64,000 nucleotides of DNA. Source: Siphonodentalium dalli. Its lineage: Eukaryota; Mollusca; Scaphopoda; Gadilida; Siphonodentaliidae. Made by a program: the position numbers and the translations under genes. Every line of letters starts with the position of its first letter. Position 1 is the first letter of the stretch. Where the stretch lies: NCBI GenBank assembly GCA_032622095.1, contig CP136066.1:183744716-183808715 (forward strand). Reading direction: 5' to 3'. Of the stretch, positions 34,300-45,941 are shown piece after piece. The notes under the pieces were generated by a model. The model was not told the DNA's origin. It searched no databases and was given only the letters and a program-made list of their open reading frames with translations.

Positions 34300-34435
34300 T
34301 ACAGTAATGCCCAAAGTAATTGACCACTTAACCACAGCAGAATTATGGGTAATTTTTCAGGATTTAGTCGGAAATATGGCTTGTTGCCATTCATCGGAAA
34401 GCTCTTGTGGGTCAATTACTTTGGGCATTACGGTA
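34300..34435. mobile_element. HpA element, right arm mostly deleted, distinctive subtype
   Basis: Element 34302-34433. Left end CAGTAATGCCCAAAGTAATT, right end 'aattactttgggcattacgg'. This copy has two substitutions relative to the usual CCCTAA(A/T)TAAT, and both are mirrored exactly in the short remaining right arm. Confidence 0.9.
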
Positions 34436-35690
34436 CACATACCGGGTAATAACGTCTTTGTTTGAACTAATCATTTGTTTATTCACAATACTCCAGAAAG
34501 ACATAAAATTTTTATTGATAATTTTTGAGACAAAACCTGATCAGAAACCAAATGTCAGATGCAATGATAGGTTGTAGGGCAGCTGTCAGAACATTATCTG
34601 ATATGTTTCAGAGCTTTATCCATGATGTAATGACAGCTCGTAAAAGTAAAAAAAATATCCTATATAGCCTATTGCGTTACTTCCTAGCTTTATCCATAGT
34701 AATCGAAGCAAGGAATTTGTGTAAATGTCAATTGACTATTAGCTATTCCTAGCATGCTTGTTTTATGTAATTCTTCTGTTACATTAATGGATGTTGTTTA
34801 CAGGGCCACTATCTTAATTATTCCCTTCACGGTTTGACATTCCATGACTTACATTACTGTATTTTTTTGAGACACATACATTAGGCCAGCCTCAGGAGTC
34901 AGGATGACTATATTTTCCCGCATACATGTAACAGAAACAATTATTAATCAATTCCACATGTAAATTGCACTCTGCAGCATAACTAAATGATACAAAAGGA
35001 TTAAACAAAATATATATATTTAGTGGGGAATTGGATTAAAGTTCATTTTATACACCACTTTTCCTACTTGAATTTTGGGTGCAAAAAAAACCCCAATAAA
35101 AATAAATGCAGAAAAAAATCATATTTGTCACATCTGGATAAGTACATGTACCTAGTGGCATCTGATCACTTACCGACCAAGTTTTCTGAAAAAATATGGC
35201 ATATTTTTAAGCTTTATAGTGGTACCTGCCTTATTCTGGAACTGTACTGCTTTATTTTTATTACAACTGTTGTCTGAAAAGTTCAATCAATTTTAGGCTA
35301 GTAAAATGACAGCTACACTTTTTCCAGAATATTGATGAACACGTACATGAGGACATTTTTTCTGGATGCTTTCTGTGTCATCATTTCTTGTCTGCAAAAT
35401 AACAATTCTGGGATTTGCAAAAAAAAAAAGAAGAGTTACTTGTCATCGAACCACCCACCTTACCGTACCTTGGCCCTGTTTTATTATTGTGTATGGAATA
35501 TTTTGCAGACTCCCCCCATCCCAGGATACAGCCTTATAAATGCTGTATACACTTATTATTATCTGCAGTGACCATACCTACTAATAAATAAATGGGATTT
35601 GCTTCTATTATCAGAATATCTCTACGAATGAATATCCATTCAGGAATCAATGGGTTAAGTATCACAATATGTCATAAGCTGTCCTTTAAC
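34436..35690. other. MYO5 intron 1, nothing recognised
   Basis: AT-rich with several homopolymer runs. No supported exon. Confidence 0.35.
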
Positions 35691-35695
35691 CCTTT

Positions 35696-35955
35696 ATTTA
35701 CTGAATGGCTTTAACCCTTTATTTACTGAATGGACTCTCCCATTCAGTTATAAAAGTATACATAGGAATGGTCTTAAGTTTTCATCTGGAGGTATGTTCT
35801 GGTAATATAAACTGACAGATAATAGAAACTGCAGAAGGAATCGTATTCCTTGGTGGGAAATGTTCAGATAATAAGTTATGGTTATGTGGAATTTATTATC
35901 TGAACATTTCCTGAGGGAACTACGTGTCAATGAGAATTTAGTATAGAAAGGTTAA
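35696..35955. mobile_element. TTAA-F element abutting a TTAA-C element
   Basis: Left terminus TTAACCCTTTATTTACTGAA occurs twice in tandem (35696 and 35711). The body has the family's 'tataaaagtatacataggaa', 'ggaaatgttcagataataag' and its complement 'ttatctgaacatttcc'. It closes at TTAA 35952-35955, which is also the first base group of the next element. Confidence 0.82.
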
Positions 35956-36567
35956 CCCTTTCACGACATGTTCTGTGCTGGTGCAGCATTAAAGATCATG
36001 TGCCGGTGCATTCTCTTATATATTTGAGTCTCCCATAGGGAACCTCACATATATAAGAGAATGCACTGGCTTACAAGGTCAATGTTAATATTGTTAGGCT
36101 AATTCATTCACTTATATATGTGAGGCTACCTATGGGAGCCGCACTGGTGCAACATAAAAGATCATGTGCCAGTGCATTCTCTTACTTGTATATATTCAAG
36201 TCTGTCATAGTGAGCCTGGCATACATGTATATAATGTATATATATAAGAGAATGCACTAGCTTACAAGGTCAATGTAAATGTTGTTAGGCTAATGCATTT
36301 ACTTATATAATTGAGGCTCCCTTTTGGAGCCGCACTGGTGCAGCATTAAATATCATGTTCTAGTGCATTCTCTTATATATTCGAGTCTCCCATAGGGAAT
36401 GCACTAGCTTACAAGGTCAATGTGATTATGTGAATGTTGTTAGGCCAATGCATTCTCTTATATATATGTGAGGCTCCCTATGGGAGACTCGCATATACAT
36501 GTATAAGAAAATACATTGGCACAGGGTTTTCACAATATTCTGAAGGCTCCAGTTATAGAAGGGTTAA
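35952..36567. mobile_element. TTAA-C array element (616 bp) with multiple H hairpins
   Basis: Begins TTAACCCTTTCACGACATG and ends 'agaagggttaa' at 36567. It holds three repeats of 'gcactggtgcagcattaaa', each followed by H-type hairpins (about 36008-36065, 36178-36255, 36362-36410, 36448-36515) in varied states of decay, so an internal unit of about 190 bp has been amplified. Confidence 0.8.
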
Positions 36568-37420
36568 ATTAGAATGAATTTGGGATTGCCTGGAAATCCT
36601 AACAATTCACTAGAATCTCTTTATATTTCCAAACCCACCAATTAGAGGGCATCCCTCCTGTGTTAGGAGTTCATTGTAAGAGGTTGGCTGTTGTAATTAT
36701 AACGGATCATGGTACATTTGGCATTAAACCATCGTAATTATGACCAGCGGCACATTATCATCCCTCCTATCACACGTTGACATTTCTGGTAAATAAGTCG
36801 ATCAGAATCTAGTACGCTGCCTGCCGAATCGCCATCAGTACGGTCCACGTCGCGGAATGGAATTCGTGTTTTGTTTAATAATGAACTTACTTTCTATGGT
36901 ATGAATCCTATCCACAGAATGATTGGAACTAGAATGAAATAACTACACAAGGATTTTATTATCTACAAAATTATAAATCATTCTATGGACAGATGAGTGT
37001 TTACATTGTATATGGTGTTTCTTCTGTCAGCTATTCTGGTCATTTACCAGTCCCTGTCCTGGACAACATGTGTCATCCCTTAGATTCTCTCTCTAATGAA
37101 AGTGGTTCTGGATTATAATATTTCTACATCGGGTTCATTATTGAGGATCTATTTTCAATGCTTTTGGAAAAGTTGTTTCTGGTTTTTCACTTGGAATGAT
37201 TGATGTGTTCGTGTGATTTGTATTTTTTATGCGGATACAAAACAATGTTTGGATATTTTTAAACACACAGAAATGTGACTAATATACTACTCGTGTTGAT
37301 TTTCTACTCCGGATTTGAGCTGGAATTAGATCCTACATGAAGTTATGTACATATAAATGAGACACCTCTGATGAACACAGCACTTATAATATGGTCTTCG
37401 TGAGGCCTTATATGTGAAAT
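36568..37420. promoter_or_regulatory. Putative promoter and 5' leader for MYO5 exon 1b
   Basis: No mobile element is recognised from 36568 to 37866, an unusually clean interval within intron 1. It lies just upstream of a well-formed first exon. No TATA box can be placed with confidence. The designation is inferred from exon 1b and from the absence of insertions. Confidence 0.4.
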
Positions 37421-37567
37421 ATGAACTATTTAAAGCAATCACTCGGTTTTACTTCTGACAGTGAGAAGAAAATTGTTCCTAAAAAACCTAGAGACACAAA
37501 ACGTGCTTCACACTATGAAAGGTTCAATCTCCAATATGTTGCTCATAGTACCGAGGTATATACAAAT
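37421..37567 (+). CDS. MYO5: Myosin V alternative first coding exon 1b (49-residue N terminus)
   Basis: ATG at 37421 (A at -3) opens 49 codons beginning MNYLKQSLGFTSDSEKK, with a basic stretch KKPRDTKR, and ending STEVYTN directly before a strong donor AAT|GTAAGT, phase 0. The end aligns with ELYTK of exon 1a and of vertebrate class V myosins, and phase and position suit exon 2 at 52483 exactly. An in-frame TGA at 37415-37417 fixes the start unless an upstream exon joins. The result would be a class V myosin with about 40 extra N-terminal residues ahead of the SH3-like subdomain of the motor. The family prototypes in vertebrates lack this extension. Alternative: an unrelated gene's exon, which the TEVYTN match makes less likely. 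Confidence 0.72.
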
Positions 37568-37866
37568 GTAAGTATTAAACTCATATTCTCGAGTCTTTAT
37601 TTTAAATTTATGTTACAAACTTTCACCAAATAGTGGCTGGAAGCTTTTTTTTTGCATAAACTGTGTTGAACATTGAATCATTATTAAGAAAATAGAACTG
37701 AATCTGTTATACTGATTGTCAGTTGTTCTGAGAGTTAAGTCTCATTTCAAGAAGTTGAGGAAAACTGGTTTCATTTATTATAATATTACATGTCATGTCA
37801 TCATTTTAAACTTTTTTACCACTTTATTGTCATTTGACTTTATAATTATCTGTAGCAGGTTGAGTA
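37568..37866. other. MYO5 intron 1 downstream of exon 1b
   Basis: No repeat or exon seen. Confidence 0.4.
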
Positions 37867-37970
37867 CAAGTTTGGAAATAGTTAATAGTGTGTCTGACAT
37901 TTACAGAATGAGGTCCCCAAGGGTGAATTTAGTGGGCTAGAATAACCATATTCTCCAAATGACACTAATG
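37867..37970. mobile_element. HpB remnant, about 100 bp
   Basis: 'caagtttggaaatag', 'gtgtctgacatttacagaat' and 'gaggtccccaagggtgaatt', then a truncated tip and 'ctccaaatgacacta'. Nearly the whole element is deleted. Confidence 0.7.
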
Positions 37971-38595
37971 CAATTCCCTGCTACAGATTATAGACCATGT
38001 AGCTTGAATGTTCAATAGCCTGAGTTCCCTCAGACTGTAGACAGGGTTTCCATTTGGGATTGGGGGACAACTGATGGGGAATTTCTCAGTCCATGCAACC
38101 AACTGCAAATATATAATAGTGTTAAATCAGCCCATAACTTGAGCTCAAATTCTGAAAATATACTGAAATATAAGTAGATTAATTCAAGAAATCAGTATTA
38201 AGAGTGTTTTATATAAAAAAAACTAAAAGGTTTACATGATCAGTTCATATCGAAATATCATCATTGCAACATGCCTTATTGGACAATGTACGGCGATGTA
38301 ACCACACAGAATCAAAGACGTGGCTTTTAGCAATGTAAAATTTGATAATCTTCAGAGTAACAAAATATTACCCATTGACATGTGTCTCCTTGATTTTCCA
38401 TAAAATGGTCCAATTGAGGTCAACGTTGGCAATTAAAATAATAATTTTTTTTCTTTTATCATTCCTTGTCAGTTTTATTTAGCGGGAGATACACTACACT
38501 AGTGATACATGTATAGTCATTAATCTGTGAATTGGATCGAGGAATGTGCCAGAGGGGAAATGTGGACTAGGGGAAAAGGGGCCCTAAAAGAAACC

Positions 38596-38812
38596 TATAG
38601 TAATGCCCTAATTAATCGACTCCTTAACCACAGCAGAATTATGGGTAATTTTTCAGGATTTTGTCGGAAATATGGCTTGCTGCCATTCATCGGAAAGCTC
38701 TCAGTGAGAGCTTTCCGATGAATGGCAACAAGCCATATTTCTGACTAAATCCTGAAAAATTACCCTTAATTCTACTGTGGTTAAGGAGTCGATTAATTAG
38801 GGCATTACTGTA
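38596..38812. mobile_element. HpA element, two-armed copy inside duplication unit 1
   Basis: Element 38598-38810 between TA dinucleotides. The first base is T rather than C (tagtaatgccc). Diagnostic pair T/A matched. The equivalent site in unit 2 (about 39107) is unoccupied. Confidence 0.92.
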
Positions 38813-39165
38813 CATGTACTGCCCCTGTAGCGGAAACCCTGATTGAGAGTTGACACACCTGACATCTCTTTTATTATTAACACAGGTATTGGCCAATATT
38901 AACTATCGATGTGTATCTCCTTGTATTTTCCATAAAATCGTCTAATTGTCATCAGCATTGGGAACTAAACTAAAATAAAGTTATCTGCGTTCATTCTTTT
39001 CCTGTCAGTTTTATTTAATGTATCTCAATCTGTGAATTGGTTCGGGGAATACCAGTATGTCAGAGGGGAAATGTGGGCTAGGGGGAAAGGACCCTAAAAT
39101 GGACCTGCTTCCCCTCCAGTGGAAACGCTGATTGAGCGTTAACGCACCTGTCATCTCTTTTATTA

Positions 39166-39371
39166 TTAACCCTTTCAGTGCCAAGTCCGATTTTTGTATC
39201 AACCCATATTTCCTTGATCAATTTTCAAATTTATTGATTATAATAATGTGGTACATTGATGGAAAGAGCTCTTTCCATCAATGTATCACATTATTATAAT
39301 CAATAAATTTGAAAATTGATCAAGGAAATATGGGTTGATACAAAAATCGGACTTGGCACTGAAAGGATTAA
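39166..39371. mobile_element. TTAA-D palindrome (198 bp) with exact empty site nearby
   Basis: Element 39170-39367 flanked by TTAA. Ends CCCTTTCAGTGCC; arms of about 97 bp pair with only one or two mismatches around a central GAGCTC. It has no H hairpin, unlike the other two TTAA-D copies. The duplicate locus at 38871-38886 reads 'ttattattaacacagg' with a single TTAA, which is the pre-insertion state. Confidence 0.95.
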
Positions 39372-39610
39372 CACAGGTATTGGCCATCTGGGTAGCGATG
39401 CACTACTGAGTCAACGCTCCATAAGGGAATCTCCCGTGAATATCCCACCAGTCATACCAGGTAAAATATCACTGCTGAATCAATAATTGGTTTATTGGAA
39501 GTTCCAATTTCATGCAACTCATCTCTGACCAGATATATGCATCAAGGGTATAATGTAGTTTAAAATACTCTAATCAATTTATTTAATTAGAATTCCAGAA
39601 ATTTTAAGAT

Positions 39611-39876
39611 TTAACCCTTTCTGTACTAAATACTCATTGATGAGTAGTTCCCTTAGGATATATTCAGATAATAAGTTCAACTGTTGAAATTATTATTATT
39701 ATCTGAACATTTCCCACCTATGATAATGAATCATTCTGCTCTTGTATTATTTGTTTCTCTGTCTATCAGCTTCTTGTATTATCTGAACACCCCTCCAGAT
39801 GAATAATAGACCATTCCAATGTATACTTTTATAACTGAATGGGAGAATCCATTTAGTATACTTTAGAAAAGGTTAA
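39611..39876. mobile_element. TTAA-F element, complete
   Basis: TTAA 39611-39614 and 39873-39876. Left end CCCTTTCTGTACTAAATACT; 'agataataagttcaa' and 'ttattatctgaacatttccc' pair; right end 'gaatgggagaatccatttag'. Confidence 0.82.
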
Positions 39877-39894
39877 GGGGCCCTCCTGGTGTTT

Positions 39895-40305
39895 TCGAAC
39901 ATGTCAGTAGAATTATCATACCCTGCTCCAGTCCTTCGCAGGAGTCGGGACCGATTGCTCTCGCACCCGTACATTCTCGTAATTTTACATTTCACGGGTG
40001 CTAAAATTCGCCCTCATCCCTCTTGTCAGAATGCTGTAAATGTAATCGTTGATTCAATATTTAACTATTTTACAGTTTATTTAGATCTTTTCCCTGTCTC
40101 AGATAAATTATGGGCATATGAAAGACTAACTGGACATAGGTCTATCACACAATGACATTTTGTTTGAGAAAAACCCTTAGGATGATATTGTGGGTGAACT
40201 ATTACACCTGTCGTGAAAAAGTGTCTTCTGAATTGCAGGAGCAAATAAATGCTCTCGCTGTGTTTTCCTCATGGGAATGACTGCTGCTATCTGATTAACA
40301 TAGGT
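39895..40305. repeat. Segmental duplicate of 47845-48385 (empty-site copy)
   Basis: Shares 'tgctctcgcacccgtacatt', 'ggtgctaaaatt', 'atccctcttgtcagaatg', 'taactggacataggtctat', 'cacaatgacattttgttt' and 'gctctcgctgtgttttcctc' with 47845-48385. The later copy is interrupted by an HpA element. Confidence 0.75.
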
Positions 40306-40306
40306 A

Positions 40307-40465
40307 TACAGTAATGCCCTAAATAATCGACTCCTTAACCACAGCAGAATTATGGGTAACTTTTCAGAATTTTGTCGGAAACAAGCCATATTTCCAACTA
40401 AATTCTGAAAAGTTACACATAATTCTGCTGTGGTTAAGGAGTAGATTATTTAGGGCATTACTGTA
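40307..40465. mobile_element. HpA element, hairpin tip deleted
   Basis: Element 40309-40463 with TA on both sides. The tip between 'tttgtcggaaa' and 'caagccatatttccaac' is missing. Diagnostic pair A/T matched. Confidence 0.9.
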
Positions 40466-40807
40466 GGCATACTTCATTTGGGGAGATAATTAACAGACTA
40501 CTGAGTCAGCCCCTCATAACAGTGCTCATAAGGGAATTTCCCCTGAATATTTTCCCAGTTCTGCAATATAACCCTGTAAAAGCTACTGGTATTGGATCAA
40601 TAATTCGTTTATCGGAAGTTCCACTGCAATCCATCACTGAGTATATGGTACTTGATCAATACGATGCCTATAAACTTTGATGGAATGGACACGCAACTGA
40701 TTTAGCCCAGTCCGGCTAACAGATATGTCTTTATATATTATGTTATGGATCATGTGGAAATTGATCCAGAAAACACTAATAGTGGTCAAAGGAGATGGAA
40801 GCTTGAA
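40466..40807. repeat. Unit of a diverged low-copy repeat (related to 39390-39560, 41480-41700, 42690-42850)
   Basis: Shared phrases: 'ggatcaataattcgtttat' and 'tgatcaataatctgttcat'; 'ttccactgcaatccatc'; 'cgcaactgatttagcccagt' and 'cacaactgatttatcgcagt'; 'tatgtctttatat'. Suggests old local duplication in intron 1. Confidence 0.65.
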
Positions 40808-41084
40808 CTGCTATGGGAGACCAAGGATCAGATTGAAGTTCCCCAGTTGAAGTTGGTGATCTTCACCCATTAGTCAACTCAATTATGCATGCTCATCTTC
40901 TGAAAATTAGGGGATATATAGAAATGGAACAGAAGGTAAAAAGTAACTAAAAACAATGTTAGTTTGAGATGACTAGAGATACATGTACTTCCCAGAAGAT
41001 GTGGGATAGCATCACTAAATTCACCCCCTGGTCACTGCCCTGATGACCTCATTCTGCAAATGTCAGACATTATTTCTAGGCTTG
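40808..41084. mobile_element. HpB element, one end deleted
   Basis: Core ('cagattgaagttccccagtt', 'cacccattagtcaactcaat') and the outer half of one end cassette ('gggatagcatcactaaattc', 'ctcattctgcaaatgtcaga') without the opposite terminus. Confidence 0.75.
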
Positions 41085-41346
41085 AAGCTGCTCAAGAAAA
41101 AATCTATTCCCCAAAATTAGCTTCAATATTTCCAATTCAATCCATCTTTGAGCAAAGCCGGCAAGATATATAATATATATATTGTACTCTGCGCCGTTGT
41201 GGACAAATTAAATGAAATTATTTGCCGTTGGTGTTCACTGACATATGATATGCCAAGTGTTAACAATGCACCCTGTTCCTGGTTCCTACAAATCATATTC
41301 TTATGGGACCCGGGAACTGGGAAATTCCCATTCCCGGAATTAAACT

Positions 41347-41464
41347 CTAGTCCCGAGAGGGCGAATTTGGTGATTCTATCCCACTGTGTGGGGTAACATC
41401 ACTAAATTCACCCAGTGGGGACCTCATATATTTTGCAAATGTCAATCACACTATTTCAAGACTT
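41347..41464. mobile_element. HpB remnant, single terminal cassette
   Basis: One hairpin cassette ('agagggcgaatttggtgatt' against 'catcactaaattcacccagt') and the terminus 'tttcaagacttg'. Confidence 0.75.
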
Positions 41465-41747
41465 GAATCTCCTCAGGAAGTAATGTATTCCCCCAAATTA
41501 ACTTGGTTTATTCTTGGTTTAATAAAAATATTTCCAGTGTAATCCATCTCTGAGAATAGCTGGCAAGAACTATGGTGATGATCAATACAATTCCTATAAA
41601 GTTTCATGGAATGAACACACAACTGATTTATCGCAGTCCAGCTAACAAATATGTCTTTATATCTTATGTTATGGATCGTCTGGAAATTGATCAGGAATCT
41701 AACTATTCTGTTCACTGGCGACTGAAGCTTAAAATAGGATGGAACTT

Positions 41748-42621
41748 TTAACCTCTTCGCTGCTATGATGTCCGTAACTATTACGGACATAAAAGTGCAT
41801 GTCGTGTGCTAATAAAGTGCTATATGGTCTGTAGTACATATGGACCTACTTCAGCACACTAGCAATAGGCCATTATCAGGTCAGGCACATCCTGAATTCC
41901 ACTATTATAGCGATATTCCACTATTATAGTGATATTTGACTATAACATATTCATGTTTCCTTTATTTGCATCGGGAATAGAAGACGGCGCATACCAGTGC
42001 ACAGCCAAATGTCACTCATAACAATATCGCAGCGAATGAACAGTCTTCCGACAAAATTCGTCGTGCAATCTTTTGCGCCAGCTTTGATATTCAATAATAT
42101 TATACTATTACTAATATATCTCGTTCTAAATGGCAATAGCAGGATGACTCAATCGCTCCTTCATAACAATATTACAACTAATTACATGTTAATTGAGTTG
42201 CTTATCGTGTGCGGTCATGATTAATAATTCTCCTGGACAAACTATATGCATGGTATCGAGTTAGTGCGATCTGATTTTAAATAATATTTGTGGTAAATAT
42301 GATTTTGGATTATCCCTCTTTTATCAAATTAACAAAACGGTAATGGCCAAATACCACTATAATAGTGGAATATCGCTATAATAGTGGAATTCAGGATGTG
42401 CCTGACCTGATTATTCATAATTGGAACTCATTGGTGAATCAGAATAACTATCTCGACGTTTCGACATGATGTTCCGTGATAGTGAATGATAATAGCCTTT
42501 CAACTGAGTCAGTTTTATGGTTCTTGTGATATTTGCGTTATATTTTTCCACTGAAAAATGGCAGTATCGTCAACAGCCCAGCATATTACGTCATGACATC
42601 ATTTGGCCGCAAAGAGGTTAA
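41748..42621. mobile_element. piggyBac-like non-autonomous element (about 870 bp)
   Basis: TTAA at 41748-41751 and 42618-42621 with inverted ends CCTCTTCGCTGC / GCCGCAAAGAGG. A subterminal inverted segment, 'ggtcaggcacatcctgaatt' plus 'ccactattatagcgatattc', occurs at about 41879-41935 and inverted at about 42352-42412. No transposase frame. It is inserted within a copy of the local diverged repeat. Confidence 0.85.
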
Positions 42622-42962
42622 TTTGTTGGGCACGTGTTCTCCTTATTTTATAGGACAAGAGGGCACTCAGGGCAGTCAATGATTTTCTAATAATTTGGAA
42701 GGTTCTTGAAATATCCTTGAATTTGATGGTGATCAATAATCTGTTCATTGGAAATTCCATTGCAATCCATCTCTGTGCAAGATATGTTGTTTGTTCAAAA
42801 CTGATTTATACCAGTCCCACAAATACGGTATGTCGTCATATCTTATGTATATATGGGTGAACAATTCTTGTCACAGGCAGCGTACGTGTGGAAGGGCAAG
42901 GAGGGGACTTTTTTTGGGTATGTTATATCCTTATAAAGTTGATGGCTGAAATGCAAAATGCT

Positions 42963-43173
42963 TAACCCATTCTTTTCTAAATATGACAAGTAGTTCCCTT
43001 AGGAAATGTTCAGATAATAAGTTCAATGAACAGCCATAGGCCTCTTGTTGAACTTATTATCTGCTTGTTATCTGCTTATATTTCCTGAACATCCCTCCAG
43101 ATGAACAATGGACCATTCCAATATATTCTTTTATAACTGAACAGGGGAATCCATTCAGTAAAGAAAGGGCTAA
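42963..43173. mobile_element. TTAA-F element, right TTAA decayed
   Basis: TTAACCCATTCTTTTCTAAATA at the left; 'tgttcagataataagttcaa' and 'cttgttgaacttattatctg' pair; right end 'ccattcagtaaagaaagggc' followed by CTAA. Confidence 0.78.
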
Positions 43174-44549
43174 GAGCATCATGATTCCTTGTCTCTCCCA
43201 AATGAGACTCGGTAAAATAAAAAAAATTTAAATTTAAAATACTAGGAAACAAGAAGTGTGCTGTCCTGTTTACCTTTTGTGAATTATCTTGCAAATATTT
43301 GTGGTTTTGTTGTATATGTATAAACTCGGCAAAGAATTTCCATATTAGTCAATTTTGAAAAAAATATTTCTATTTTCGTCCAAGTAAGTGTGGACCACAG
43401 TGGATGGAAATTTTGAGTCACAGCCCACCAGAAATGAGCCCCCTATAACTATCATTCCATCTAACCCGACACAAAAACCCGAAAATCAAATTTCCCCTTT
43501 ATTAAATGTTTTACTTATACCACACACCTGCTTGGACATTTGAGCTGTAACCACTCCCTTGAATGTAGGGGGGGAAAAAGAATTATACTATTATAAATGC
43601 TCCGATGATCAGTTAATATACAAACACAAAATAAAGTCATATTACTAAAACCAGTTCCAAACAGCATGAACTGATCTAGAAGATATTTGTGAAAAAACAT
43701 CATATTTTCAACTTCCGGCAGCCATTTTGGTGGCCATTTTGGATGGTGAGTTTCAATTTTGCCCCAAAAAGGTGTCATTATGTCTTAGCTTCACGAAAAT
43801 ATATACATTTTACTAGATTTCCCCGCTATAATTTGCATAAAACTGACTTAGGGTCTGGTCTGAAAAACGGCGGCCATGATGGACACCATCTTGTCTGGAG
43901 TCCACAAGGCCACTTTTTGTTCTTGTTAACATTGCTTAAAAGTTGAAGGACATAATATGGAACAACATGACTGGGGTGAAATTAAGTCCCAGGGGGGGGG
44001 GGTGCAAGGGTACCCATATTAGCTCCCGGACTATACATTTTAGTCAGAAGGTCTCTGTGGAGAAGATGGCGGATTGTACCAAAAAACAAAGTGGATGTTT
44101 TTTTGTTTTCAATGATTATAGTTTCTACGAGAATCGTGGAACTGACTTTGATTTAAATGTCTGCTTTTCCAAATTTATCCAATAAACACAAACGGTAACT
44201 GAACTAATTGAGTTTCTAAAACATAGCCGATTCTCAATTGTTCCTGTGGGCTCTCATCAATCATTTAGGAAGACGTTCCGAACAAATTTACATTGGATTG
44301 ATTCGTCTGGTGGGACTGTCTTTTATTAGCTTCATTACCTTTTGTGAAAGGAAACGTAGTTACATTATCTGTTGGTTCTCAGTAATGTCCCTTTGCTTCC
44401 ATTCGAGCTGCATAGACTAGAACAATATAAGCCAAAATCGGCATCAGACGATGTTTTAGTTGCATCATTATTAACGGGCAATATGAAAAGTGATATGATG
44501 GTACTTTGCTGAAATTTGACTAGTAACCATTTCAACCGCGGACCCACCA
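43174..44549. other. MYO5 intron 1, little recognised
   Basis: At 43710-43900 'cagccattttggtggccatt' and 'aaacggcggccatgatggac' recall the 'aagatggc/ggcagccat' words of the 15.3-17.5 kb element, but they are too short to assign. No supported exon. Confidence 0.35.
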
Positions 44550-44766
44550 TACAGTAATGCCCTAATTAATCGACTCCATAACCACAGCAGAATTATGGGT
44601 AACTTTTCAGGATTTAGTCGGAAATATGGCTTGTTGCCATTCATCGGAAAGCTCTCCACAAGAGCTTTCCGATGAATGGTAACAAGCCATATTTCCGATT
44701 AAATCCTGAAAAGTTACTCATAATTCTGCTGTGGTTATGGAGTCGATTAATTAGGGTATTACTGCA
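44550..44766. mobile_element. HpA element, two-armed copy
   Basis: Element 44552-44764. Arms share 'gactccataacc' / 'ggttatggagtc' (an A/T pair in place of the usual T/A) and T/A at the diagnostic site. Confidence 0.92.
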
Positions 44767-45477
44767 ACTTGGCATGATATCCAGATCAACAAAGTATCAC
44801 ACCAGGATGCCATACACAAATGTTGGTGATTTTACCATAAAATGCACAATTCACCTATTTTTTTTTATTTTTTTTAATTGAAGCCACCCTACTATAGATG
44901 TTGTAATATCAGAAAGAACTATAATGGTGAATGCGCCTTTAATGTGGCCTGCTTACTAGTTCTATTGTCATAATACTGGTTCACAATTGAGCAGGATATT
45001 ATCATAAACTGCAAAATAAATTATGTGTTGGTATATGCAAGAGTTCTTGTTGGTGAATAAGGGATGTAGGGATGTAGAACTTTCCAATATGCACTTGTGT
45101 CAGAGGTTTCATTGAGGCTTCTGTTTTAAAAACTTTGGAGATATTAGCATTCCAGGTTTCAAATGTCAAGTTCTATGTTTCAATTTTTTTATAATGTCTA
45201 AATTGGTCAAAAAAATTACTGCTTTTCAATAAAATACTTATAGAAAAATGAAACTGGCCGTCAGGAAAATAACATGTGAGAAAAAGAAAATGACTGGGTT
45301 TAAAATCAATAACGGCCCTAAGGCTGTCAATTGACTGGAAAATTCTGATATGAAGTAATCATATAGGAAATTACACAAAAATAACCAATACATATAACTA
45401 TATGTACGCCTCCTGGATAGATATTTTCTTTGAAGCATCACATACTATTATCGATATTTAGGCCTTGAGGGTGTTTA
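44767..45477. other. MYO5 intron 1, nothing recognised
   Basis: No supported exon or repeat. Confidence 0.35.
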
Positions 45478-45569
45478 TATTCAAGACCTCCTGTCTGTAC
45501 AAATTATTTGTGTTATCACTTACACATTGCTTTTTAGATTTTTATTTCTTTAGTACCATCATACAAGTA

Positions 45570-45731
45570 ATGTAATGCCCTAAATAATCGACTCCTTAAC
45601 CACAGCATAATTATGTCTAATTTTTCAGGATTTAGTCGGAAATATGACATGTTGCCATTCATCGGAAAGCTCTCACTGAGAGCTTTCCAATGAATGGCAT
45701 CAAGCCATATTTCCGACTAAATCCTGAAAAA
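45570..45731. mobile_element. HpA element, right end truncated
   Basis: Starts 'gtaatgccctaaataatcga'. The right arm breaks off at 'taaatcctgaaaa' and joins 'aatgctctcactgcgttttc'. Confidence 0.85.
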
Positions 45732-45783
45732 ATGCTCTCACTGCGTTTTCCTCATACGAATGACTGCTGCTCTCTGATTAACA

Positions 45784-45941
45784 TACAGTAATGCCCTAAA
45801 TAATTGACTCCTTAACCACAGCAGAATTATATCTCAGAGCTTTCCGATGAATGGCAACAAGCCATATTTCCAACTAAATCCTGAAAAATTACCCATAATT
45901 CTGCTGTGGTTATGGAGTTGATTATTTAGGGTATTACTGTA
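45784..45941. mobile_element. HpA element, tip partly deleted
   Basis: Element 45786-45939, TA on both sides. The left arm is cut after 'cagcagaattat' and continues 'atctcagagctttccgatga'. Diagnostic pair A/T matched. Confidence 0.88.

Larger units (their letters stand above)
38370..39395. repeat. Tandem segmental duplication (two units of about 400-500 bp)
   Basis: Unit 1 (38370-38895) and unit 2 (38915-39395) share 'tctccttgattttccataaa'-type sequence, 'gtcagttttattta', 'gtgccagaggggaaatgtgg', 'aggggaaa', 'tctcttttattatta' and 'cacaggtattggcca'. Unit 1 contains an HpA element that unit 2 lacks, and unit 2 contains a TTAA-D element that unit 1 lacks. Confidence 0.85.
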
